Of a DNA stretch of 11,804 nt, positions 6,411-11,804 are shown in pieces. Made by a program: the position numbers and the translations under genes. The notes beneath the pieces were generated by a model, which was given only the letters and a program-made list of their open reading frames with translations, ran no database searches and was not told the DNA's origin. The DNA comes from Betaproteobacteria bacterium UBA5582 (GTDB lineage Bacteria > Pseudomonadota > Gammaproteobacteria > Burkholderiales > Rhodocyclaceae), in assembly GCA_002425245.1 (NCBI GenBank), contig DILW01000143.1, positions 1 through 11,804 on the forward strand, given 5' to 3'. The stretch's first letter is position 1. Every line of letters begins with the position of its first letter.

Positions 6411-6487
6411 GGAGTGGTAGTTCAGTTGGTTAGAATACCGGCCTGTCACGCCGGGGGTCGCGGGTTCGAGCCCCGTCCACTCCGCCA
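6411..6487 (+). tRNA. tRNA-Asp (anticodon GTC), copy 1
   Basis: A complete 77-base tRNA with encoded CCA. Acceptor GGAGTGG/CCACTCC, discriminator G73; anticodon stem CCGGC/GCCGG with loop CTGTCAC gives GTC, and the T-loop GTTCGAGCC is intact. Identical to the copy at 6768-6844. Confidence 0.97.
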
Positions 6488-6492
6488 ATTTA

Positions 6493-6518
6493 CAAATCCG
6501 GTTTGACCGGTTTGTTTT
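6493..6518 (+). terminator. Weak hairpin with T-tract between the two tRNA triplets
   Basis: CAAA, a bulged T, then CCGG pairs with CCGG-TTTG across the loop TTTGA, followed by TTTT. It resembles a weak intrinsic terminator or an RNA-processing structure. I see no convincing promoter in the 86-base spacer 6488-6573, so the second triplet would need readthrough past it. Confidence 0.5.
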
Positions 6519-6573
6519 CTGCCAGTCGCGACGGCGACGGCATGAAGCAAAGATTCGGCTGTCTCTCTGAACT

Positions 6574-6649
<76 letters not shown>

Positions 6650-6680
6650 GGCACCGAATCGACAAGTTTGCGTAGTCCGG

Positions 6681-6756
6681 GTCCCCATCGTCTAGAGGCC
6701 TAGGACACTACCCTTTCACGGTAGGTACCGGGGTTCGAATCCCCGTGGGGACGCCA
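6681..6756 (+). tRNA. tRNA-Glu (anticodon TTC), copy 2
   Basis: A complete 76-base tRNA with TTC anticodon and encoded CCA. It differs from copy 1 in paired positions: anticodon stem CTACC/GGTAG in place of CCGCC/GGCGG, T-stem CGGGG/CCCCG in place of TGGGG/CCCCA, and G1:C72 in place of G1:U72. The variable loop also differs (GTAC, not TAAC). All stems remain paired, so it looks functional. Confidence 0.96.
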
Positions 6757-6767
6757 AGCTTTAGCGC

Positions 6768-6844
6768 GGAGTGGTAGTTCAGTTGGTTAGAATACCGGCC
6801 TGTCACGCCGGGGGTCGCGGGTTCGAGCCCCGTCCACTCCGCCA
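6768..6844 (+). tRNA. tRNA-Asp (anticodon GTC), copy 2
   Basis: Identical to the copy at 6411-6487 across 77 bases, with GTC anticodon and encoded CCA. It is the last gene before the cluster terminator. Confidence 0.97.
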
Positions 6845-6853
6845 ATTCACATT

Positions 6854-6900
6854 AACGCCTTGTAGCATCGTGGCTTCCACGACACTACAAGGCGTTTTGT
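6854..6900 (+). terminator. Terminator of the tRNA cluster
   Basis: AACGCCTTGTAG (6854-6865) pairs perfectly with CTACAAGGCGTT (6885-6896). An inner stem CGTGG/CCACG with a three-base loop is stacked on top, and TTTTGTTTTG follows. This is a long, strong intrinsic terminator ten bases after the last tRNA. From here to 7093, about 190 bases hold only the AT-rich promoter region of the next gene. Confidence 0.92.
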
Positions 6901-7003
6901 TTTGAAAGTGCTACACAAGGCGGCTGAAAACGCCCACAAAACATTCGCCAGCACGATTGAGACAGATGAAAGCTGTTGCTTGAAGCAATAGAACAAACCC
7001 GAT

Positions 7004-7018
7004 TTTGTCCTGGACAAA
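7004..7018. promoter_or_regulatory. 15-bp perfect palindrome, candidate operator
   Basis: TTTGTCCTGGACAAA is a perfect inverted repeat around a central T. It lies within a larger imperfect repeat, CGATTTT (7000-7006) against AAAATCG (7027-7033). It is about 25 bases upstream of the TATAAT box of the SDR gene and shares the core GTCCWGGAC with 7080-7088. I cannot name the regulator. Confidence 0.55.
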
Positions 7019-7042
7019 CAAAAGATAAAATCGCAGAATCGG

Positions 7043-7048
7043 TATAAT
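7043..7048 (+). promoter_or_regulatory. Candidate promoter of the SDR-kinase unit (TATAAT)
   Basis: A perfect TATAAT in an AT-rich stretch, 45 bases before the SDR start. At 17-bp spacing the -35 is poor (AAAAGA). An alternative is TGGACA (7011-7016) with a 17-base spacer to CAGAAT (7034-7039), whose -35 would lie inside the palindrome. Either promoter would suit regulation at that site. Confidence 0.5.
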
Positions 7049-7079
7049 AAAGCGAACTGACGTTTTAATATCGATCTTC

Positions 7080-7088
7080 GTCCAGGAC
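7080..7088. promoter_or_regulatory. Second GTCCWGGAC palindrome, next to the SDR start codon
   Basis: GTCCAGGAC repeats the core of the 15-bp palindrome upstream; the centres are 73 bases apart, close to seven helical turns. The AGGA inside it (7084-7087) is also the best Shine-Dalgarno for the ATG at 7094, so a bound protein here would block initiation of transcription or early elongation. Confidence 0.42.
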
Positions 7089-7093
7089 ATCAC

Positions 7094-7834
7094 ATGAACA
7101 AAGTTGCACTGATCACCGGCGCAGCGGGTGGTCTCGGGCGGGCCGTGGCGGCCCGGTTGGTTGCCGATGGCTGGCAACTGATCGTCACCAGCCGCCAGGC
7201 CGAGCATCTGTCGGCAGCCTTCGGCAATCAGCATCTGCAAGTGGTCGCCGATTGCTCGACGGTGGCCGGAGCGCGGCAGATTCTTCAAGTCACCAAAGAG
7301 GCCGGGATGCTGCCGCAGGCGCTGGCCCATTGTGTCGGCAACATCCGCCTTGGCGCCATGCATCGCATGAGCGAAGCGGATTTCAATGACTGCCTGAACG
7401 CCAATCTGGTCAGCGCTTTCCATACCCTGTCCGCCTTCGTCGGCGCCTTGCGCGAGGCGCGCAGTCCCGGCGCGGCAGTGCTGGTCTCCTCGGCGGCTGC
7501 GCGCATCGGCACCCCCAATCACGAAGCGGTTGCCGCCGCCAAGGCCGGCCTCGAAGGCCTGGTCCGCGGCGCGGCTGCGACTTATGCGGCCAACGCCATC
7601 CGCATCAATGCCGTTGCCCCGGGCATCATGGAAACACCGGCATCGGCCGGCATCATCGCCAGCCCGGCAGCGCGTGAAGGCGCCGCCCGCCAGTATCCCT
7701 TGCCCGGCATCGGCTCGCCGGACGAGCTGGCCGAGTTGATGTCATGGCTGCTTTCGGATTCCGCCGCCCGAATCACCGGTCAGACATGGGCGATGGACGG
7801 TGGCTTTGCCAGCATCCGACCGCTGGTCAAATAA
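7094..7834 (+). CDS. SDR family protein lacking the catalytic tyrosine
   Basis: A 246-aa short-chain dehydrogenase/reductase with a full Rossmann fold. The N-terminus has the cofactor motif TGAAGGLG (9-16 region) and VTSR (31-34), suggesting NADP(H). CVGNIRLG (80-87) replaces the usual NNAG segment, and VAPGIMETPAS plus the C-terminal ITGQTWAMDGGFAS follow the classical pattern. SS (132-133) occupies the catalytic Ser region, but the YxxxK motif reads V146-AAA-K150: the tyrosine is replaced by Val, with H143 and E144 just before it. Thus it may be catalytically altered or non-enzymatic, or use another acid. ATG 7094 has AGGA seven bases upstream. A kinase-like gene follows after 34 bases, probably in the same operon. 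Substrate unknown. Confidence 0.88.
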   Translation: MNKVALITGAAGGLGRAVAARLVADGWQLIVTSRQAEHLSAAFGNQHLQVVADCSTVAGARQILQVTKEAGMLPQALAHCVGNIRLGAMHRMSEADFNDCLNANLVSAFHTLSAFVGALREARSPGAAVLVSSAAARIGTPNHEAVAAAKAGLEGLVRGAAATYAANAIRINAVAPGIMETPASAGIIASPAAREGAARQYPLPGIGSPDELAELMSWLLSDSAARITGQTWAMDGGFASIRPLVK

Positions 7835-7868
7835 CTCCAGACTCAGCGCCCCCCAGGCAGACATTCCC

Positions 7869-9191
7869 ATGAAAACCTCCAGCGTCGCCCACGCCGTTCC
7901 CAGCAGCCGCCTCTCCCGGCTGGTGCGCATGGGCAGCCTGGCATCGGGCATTGCCGGCAACATGTTTGCGGAAGGGGTGCGCCAGCTGGCCCATGGACGC
8001 CGGCCCAGTCTGGACGAGTTGCTGCTGACGCCGGCGAATGCGCGGCGGGTTGCCGACCAGCTGGCGCAATTACGCGGTGCGGCAATGAAAGTCGGACAAT
8101 TGCTGTCGATGGACGCTGGCGAACTGCTGCCGCCCGAGCTGAGCGAAATTCTCTCGCGCTTGCGTGCAGACGCCCGGCCGATGCCGATGAGCCAGTTGGT
8201 AAGCGTGCTCGAAAGCAACTGGGGCAAGGACTGGGACCAGCAATTTCAACGTTTTTCCTTTACCCCGCTGGCCGCCGCCTCGATCGGCCAGGTCCATGCC
8301 GCGCAAACCCGCGATGGCCGGCAACTGGCCATCAAGGTCCAGTATCCCGGCGTCCGCGAAAGCATTTCGAGCGATGTCGATAACGTGGCCACCCTGCTGC
8401 GCATCTCCGGTTTGCTGCCGGGCAATGTCGATCTCTCGTCGCTGTTTGCTGAAGCCAAGCGCCAGTTGCACGACGAGGCCGACTACCTCAAGGAGAGCAG
8501 GCATCTGGCGCATTACCGCGAGCTGCTGGCGGACGATGCAAAATTCTGTCTACCGGAGGTACATGCCGGCCTGACCACCGGGAATATCCTGGCCATGTCC
8601 TTTGTCGAGGGCGTACCGGTCGAATCCCTGAGTACGGCACCGCAATCCGAGCGCGACCGGCTGCTCGGCGTGTTGTTCGGACTGCTCTTCCGCGAAATTT
8701 TCGAATTCCGGCGAGTCCAGACCGATCCGAATTTCGCCAATTACCGCTACAACCCGGGTACCGGGCAGTTGGTCCTGCTCGATTTCGGGGCAACCCGGAT
8801 TTACCAGCCAGAACTGCTTGAAGCCTATCGTCGCCTGCTCACCGGCGGCATGTCCGGCGACCGCAGCGTCGTCAATGCGGCCGCTGACGAAATCGGCTAC
8901 TTCCAGGCCAACATTCAGGGCCACCATCGCCAACGGGTCCTCGACATCTTTGCCCTGGCCTGCGAGCCTTTACGCCACCACGGTCCCTATGACTTTGGCC
9001 GCTCCGATCTGGCGTTGCGCATGCACTACGCCGGCATGCAACTGGCCAGGGACAAGGATTTCTGGCATACGCCGCCGGTCGATGCGTTGTTCCTGCATCG
9101 CAAGATCGGCGGGCTTTATCTGCTCGCAGCCAAGCTGCGGGCTTGCGTCGACATACGCGCCCTATTCCTGCCTTACGCGGCATCAACATGA
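7869..9191 (+). CDS. ABC1/ADCK/UbiB-family atypical protein kinase-like protein
   Basis: A 440-aa member of the UbiB/COQ8 atypical kinase family. Family signatures appear in order: the KxGQ motif AAMKVGQLLSMD (71-82), ELLPPELSEILSRLR (85-99), the Ala-rich nucleotide loop LAAASIGQVH (134-143) in place of a Gly-rich loop, the Lys of AIKVQYPG (K156), HDEADYLKE (201-209), the catalytic-loop QTDPNFAN (D286, N289) and LDFGATR (304-310) with the metal-binding DFG. UbiB/COQ8 proteins act as ATPases or small-molecule kinases in quinone biosynthesis. This protein lacks the C-terminal transmembrane helices of true UbiB, so it is better called ABC1-like. ATG 7869 is preferred; a GTG at 7800 in frame would overlap the SDR gene. 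The Shine-Dalgarno is weak. Probably cotranscribed with the SDR. Confidence 0.92.
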   Translation: MKTSSVAHAVPSSRLSRLVRMGSLASGIAGNMFAEGVRQLAHGRRPSLDELLLTPANARRVADQLAQLRGAAMKVGQLLSMDAGELLPPELSEILSRLRADARPMPMSQLVSVLESNWGKDWDQQFQRFSFTPLAAASIGQVHAAQTRDGRQLAIKVQYPGVRESISSDVDNVATLLRISGLLPGNVDLSSLFAEAKRQLHDEADYLKESRHLAHYRELLADDAKFCLPEVHAGLTTGNILAMSFVEGVPVESLSTAPQSERDRLLGVLFGLLFREIFEFRRVQTDPNFANYRYNPGTGQLVLLDFGATRIYQPELLEAYRRLLTGGMSGDRSVVNAAADEIGYFQANIQGHHRQRVLDIFALACEPLRHHGPYDFGRSDLALRMHYAGMQLARDKDFWHTPPVDALFLHRKIGGLYLLAAKLRACVDIRALFLPYAAST

Positions 9192-9198
9192 ACCGACG

Positions 9199-9218
9199 AC
9201 TGGCGTCGGAACGCCAGT
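9199..9218 (+). terminator. Hairpin after the ABC1-like gene
   Basis: ACTGGCGT pairs perfectly with ACGCCAGT around the loop CGGA, eight bases after the stop codon. There is no strong T-tract after it (GTTACATTTC), so it may be a weak terminator or an RNA 3'-end stabiliser. Confidence 0.45.
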
Positions 9219-9255
9219 GTTACATTTCAAACAAAGTCCGGTCGTCTGGCTCCGT

Positions 9256-9261
9256 TATAAT
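9256..9261 (+). promoter_or_regulatory. Candidate -10 box for the lytic transglycosylase gene
   Basis: A perfect TATAAT 42 bases upstream of the ATG at 9304. The corresponding -35 (AAAGTC at 17-bp spacing) is poor, so the strength is uncertain. Confidence 0.5.
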
Positions 9262-9303
9262 TTCCGGCTTTGTTTCCCCTGTTCGCGTCCGGAGCCTCGG
9301 TCA

Positions 9304-10701
9304 ATGCCGCATTTCCCAGTTCAGCCGTCATCCCATCGCCTTGCCGGCCTGATTCTCGGAGTCCTCGCGTGCATCGCCAGCCTGTCGGCTCGTGCCGACT
9401 CCGATTTCGCTCCGCGCCTGAAGACCTCGATTCCCGAGAGTTTCCAGCACCTCCCGATGGACGGATTTAGCCTGCAGGAAATCCAGGCGCCGCCCGAACT
9501 GCCCCTCACCATCGACCTGACGCTGCGCAGCACCAACCTCTGGGAGCGTCTGCGCCAGGGTTTCGCCATGACGGACCTGAACGACGATCTGGTCCTGCAC
9601 TATCAGCAGTGGTACATGAACCGGCCGGAAGCCCTGCGCCGGATGATCGAGCGTAGCCGCCCCTACCTGCACCACATCGTCGAAGAACTGGAAGCGCGCG
9701 GCATGCCGACCGAACTGGCGCTGCTGCCAATGGTCGAGAGTTCGTTCAACCCGATGGCCCACTCGCCGGCAGCGGCTTCCGGCCTGTGGCAGTTCATTCC
9801 CGCCACCGGCCGACGCTTCAACCTGCAGCAGAACTGGTGGCGGGACGAGCGCCGCGATGTCGTTGCCTCGACCAACGCCGCCCTTGATTACCTGCAGACC
9901 ATCTACGACATGCACGGCGACTGGCATCTGGCGCTGGCCTCTTACAACTGGGGCGAAGGCGCGGTCAAACGGGCCATCGAGAAGAACGAGGCACGAGGGC
10001 TGCCGACCGACTACCCGAACCTGACCATGCCCAAGGAAACGCGGCATTACGTCCCCAAGCTGCAGGCGCTCAAGAATATCCTCGGCAACCCGGAGACCTT
10101 CGCCCGGCTCGGCCTGCCCTTCATTCCCAACCAGGCCTACCTGGTCACCACCGCCGCATCCCGGCCGATGGACGTGAAGACTGCGGCCCGCCTGGCCAAC
10201 ATGACGGTCGAGGAATTCCGCCATCTCAACCCTTCGCACAATCGGCCGGTAATCAAGGCCGACGCCCTGGTCGTGCTACCGGCCGACCGGATCGACATCT
10301 TCAACAGCAACCTGGCCAACCACCGGGCCCCGCTGACGCAGTGGCAGGCCTATGCCGTCCGCTCGGCCGAGCGCGTCGGCGATATTGCTTCCCGCCTTGG
10401 CGTCAGCACCAGCGAGCTGATCCAGGCCAACGGCCTGCCCGGCAATGTCCGTCTGGCGGCTGGCTCGAAGATTCTGGTTCCCGGCAACGGCAATCAGGAA
10501 GGCCTGCAGCGCATGCTCGGCATGGAATCGTCGCCGGTCACCATCCAGCCGGAAGCCAAGAAGCGTGGCAAGAAGAAGTCCGGCGCGAAAAAGGCAACCG
10601 CCAAGGGCAAATCGGTCAAGGCCGTGAGCAAGGGTTCCTCCAAAACCACCAAGGCCAGCCCCAAAGCCAGCAGCAAGAAGAAACCGGCCAAGAAGCGCTG
10701 A
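9304..10701 (+). CDS. mltD: MltD-like membrane-bound/secreted lytic murein transglycosylase with LysM domains
   Basis: A 465-aa envelope enzyme that cleaves the MurNAc-GlcNAc bond of peptidoglycan to 1,6-anhydro ends. A signal peptide (hydrophobic 13-28, cleavage near SARA-DS at 31) precedes the GH23 SLT domain (about 130-230). That domain has the catalytic Glu in VESSFNP (E145), the family motifs SGLWQFIPATGR (159-170) and ALASYNWGEGAV (210-221). Two LysM-type modules follow, about 289-329 and 348-394 (AYAVRSAERVGDIASRLGV). The last 48 residues are extremely basic, with 19 Lys. The VLAC at 20-23 hints at a weak lipobox. ATG 9304 is chosen for its GGAG (9291-9294) and signal peptide; the frame is open 162 codons farther into the preceding gene but that part is not coding. 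It is convergent with the next gene, five bases apart. Confidence 0.93.
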   Translation: MPHFPVQPSSHRLAGLILGVLACIASLSARADSDFAPRLKTSIPESFQHLPMDGFSLQEIQAPPELPLTIDLTLRSTNLWERLRQGFAMTDLNDDLVLHYQQWYMNRPEALRRMIERSRPYLHHIVEELEARGMPTELALLPMVESSFNPMAHSPAAASGLWQFIPATGRRFNLQQNWWRDERRDVVASTNAALDYLQTIYDMHGDWHLALASYNWGEGAVKRAIEKNEARGLPTDYPNLTMPKETRHYVPKLQALKNILGNPETFARLGLPFIPNQAYLVTTAASRPMDVKTAARLANMTVEEFRHLNPSHNRPVIKADALVVLPADRIDIFNSNLANHRAPLTQWQAYAVRSAERVGDIASRLGVSTSELIQANGLPGNVRLAAGSKILVPGNGNQEGLQRMLGMESSPVTIQPEAKKRGKKKSGAKKATAKGKSVKAVSKGSSKTTKASPKASSKKKPAKKR

Positions 10702-10706
10702 TTCGC

Positions 10707-11804
10707 TCAGCTGACCCAGTGACAGGCGACGACGTGGGTGTCGCCGAGTTGCGTTGGTGCCGGGTAGCGTTCGCGACAGACCTCGGTGGCCTGCGGGCAA
10801 CGCGGATGGAAGTGACAGCCTGAAGGCGGCTTGGCCGGCGACGGCGTTTCCCCGGGCAGGCGGATGCGCCCTTCTCCACTCCCCGGACGCGGCGCCGGCA
10901 CCGCCGACAGCAAGGCCCGGGTGTAGGGATGGCGCGGATTGCCCAGCACCGCGTCGGCGCTGCCACGCTCGACGATGCGCCCGAGGTACATCACCGCCAC
11001 ATCGTGCGCCAGGTACTCGACCACGGCGAAGTTGTGGGTGATGAACAGATAGGCCACGCCCAGTTCGGCCTGCAGGGTTTTCAGCAGGTTGAGAATCTGC
11101 GCCTGCACCGAAACATCAAGCGCCGAGGTCGGCTCGTCGCAGACCAGGAGTTGCGGTTGCACCGCCAGGGCCCGGGCGATGGCAATGCGCTGACGCTGGC
11201 CGCCGGAGAATTCATGCGGAAAGCGCTCGGCCGCGTCGTCCGGCAAACCGACCTGCCGCAACAGCGCGCCAATCGCTGCCGGCAAATCGCCGCCGATACC
11301 GAGCGCGCTCATGCCTTCGGCGATGATTTCTCCGATCCGCAAGCGCGGGTTGAGCGAAGCGAAAGGGTCCTGGAAGATCATCTGCAACTGTCGGCGTGCC
11401 GCGCGCAGTTCGCGCCCGGACAAGCCGGTCAGCTCCTTGCCGGCCAGCCGCACACTGCCCGCCGTCGGCCGGATCAGCTGCAGCAGCGCCTTGCCCACCG
11501 TCGTCTTGCCACAGCCGGATTCGCCGACCAGGGCCAGCGTACGCCCGGGCGCAATGGCCAGCGACACGCCATCGACCGCATGCACCTGGCCAACCACGCG
11601 CTGCAGAACGCCCTTGCGGATGGGGAAATGCACCTTCAGGTCGGCAAGTTCAAGCAGGACCGGCGCCTGCGCATCGAGTACAGGCGCCTCGGCAACCATC
11701 GGCGCCGCGCTTGCCTGAGTCCCTTGCCAATGGCAACGCACCGCGTGCCCGGCCTGCGCCTCGCGCCAGGCCGGCGACTGCTCGCTGGCAACCGGCATCG
11801 CCTG
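10707..11804 (-). CDS. Oligopeptide/dipeptide-type ABC transporter ATP-binding protein, C-terminal half of an apparent tandem-ATPase fusion (partial)
   Basis: The reading frame enters from beyond 11804 and ends at TGA 10709-10707. Counting from the first in-window Met (11798), a complete OppF/DppF-like ATPase occupies about 47-363: Walker A GESGCGKTT (92-100), Q-loop IFQDPFASLNP (141-151), signature FSGGQRQRIAIARAL (197-211), Walker B LLVCDEPTSALD (217-228), H-loop ITHN (253-256) and the C-terminal oligopeptide motif GCHFHPRCPQATEVC ending HVVACHW. The first residues (AGHAVRCHW, 16-24) repeat that C-terminal HxVxCHW ending, so a second ATPase domain very probably precedes it, as in YejF-type fused proteins. 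It energises peptide or related solute import at the inner membrane. No terminator is seen in the five bases to mltD. Confidence 0.9.
   Translation of the reverse strand, partial: QAMPVASEQSPAWREAQAGHAVRCHWQGTQASAAPMVAEAPVLDAQAPVLLELADLKVHFPIRKGVLQRVVGQVHAVDGVSLAIAPGRTLALVGESGCGKTTVGKALLQLIRPTAGSVRLAGKELTGLSGRELRAARRQLQMIFQDPFASLNPRLRIGEIIAEGMSALGIGGDLPAAIGALLRQVGLPDDAAERFPHEFSGGQRQRIAIARALAVQPQLLVCDEPTSALDVSVQAQILNLLKTLQAELGVAYLFITHNFAVVEYLAHDVAVMYLGRIVERGSADAVLGNPRHPYTRALLSAVPAPRPGSGEGRIRLPGETPSPAKPPSGCHFHPRCPQATEVCRERYPAPTQLGDTHVVACHWVS

Noticed and set aside
6503..6508. TTGACC between tRNA triplets as a second promoter -35
   Set aside because: No -10-like sequence occurs 15-19 bases downstream; the bases belong to the loop and stem of the CCGG hairpin.
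8818..9303. Upstream in-frame extension of the MltD-like ORF
   Set aside because: This part overlaps the ABC1-like gene in another frame and resembles no protein; the signal peptide and ribosome site place the start at 9304.

Overview
The window is about 11.8 kb of GC-rich bacterial chromosome. Gene content fits a betaproteobacterium, most likely Rhodocyclales (Dechloromonas/Azonexus-like): a PhaR repressor beside a phasin with the short Ala/Lys tail typical of the group, gltX next to a tRNA cluster, an MltD-type lytic transglycosylase with a basic tail, and high-GC codon use throughout. The lineage is inferred from protein character; no search was run. The region looks like core chromosome. 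I see no insertion sequences, phage genes, CRISPR arrays or obviously transferred segments.

Layout. (1) 1-2049, plus strand: the 3' end of a LolD/MacB-type ABC ATPase, a class V aminotransferase of the alanine/serine-glyoxylate family, and a small periplasmic Spy/CpxP-like protein with a Met/His-rich segment. A hairpin terminator follows. (2) 2094-3480, minus strand: a polyhydroxyalkanoate (PHA) module of a phasin gene and then phaR, each with its own promoter. Four copies of a 15-bp TGC-rich motif lie around these promoters and are good candidates for PhaR operators. (3) 3582-4462: a HugZ-like FMN-binding split-barrel protein, convergent with an unidentified 71-aa ORF; the two stop codons share the palindrome CTAG. 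(4) 4593-6159: tRNA-Val(CAC) on minus and gltX on plus, fired from closely packed divergent promoters. (5) 6177-6900: a strong promoter, then a tandemly duplicated tRNA-Ala(GGC)/Glu(TTC)/Asp(GTC) triplet closed by a long terminator. The Ala and Asp copies are identical, but the Glu copies differ at several compensated base pairs. (6) 7094-9191: a two-gene unit of an SDR that lacks the catalytic tyrosine and an ABC1/ADCK-type atypical kinase, preceded by a promoter region with two GTCCWGGAC palindromes. (7) 9304-10701: MltD-like lytic transglycosylase with LysM domains and a very Lys-rich C-terminus. (8) 10707-end, minus: the C-terminal half of an oligopeptide-type ABC ATPase, apparently a two-ATPase fusion that continues past the window.

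How the genes work together. The phasin/phaR pair forms an autoregulated granule-coat circuit: free PhaR would repress both genes until PHA granules titrate it. gltX and the tRNA genes make a translation-supply block in which the synthetase and its Glu tRNA lie side by side. The other genes look like separate housekeeping or envelope functions. I see no clear candidate for a wholly new multi-gene system. The points most worth checking are the PhaR motif family, the tyrosine-less SDR with its paired palindromes and kinase partner, the diverged tRNA-Glu pair, and the 71-aa ORF.
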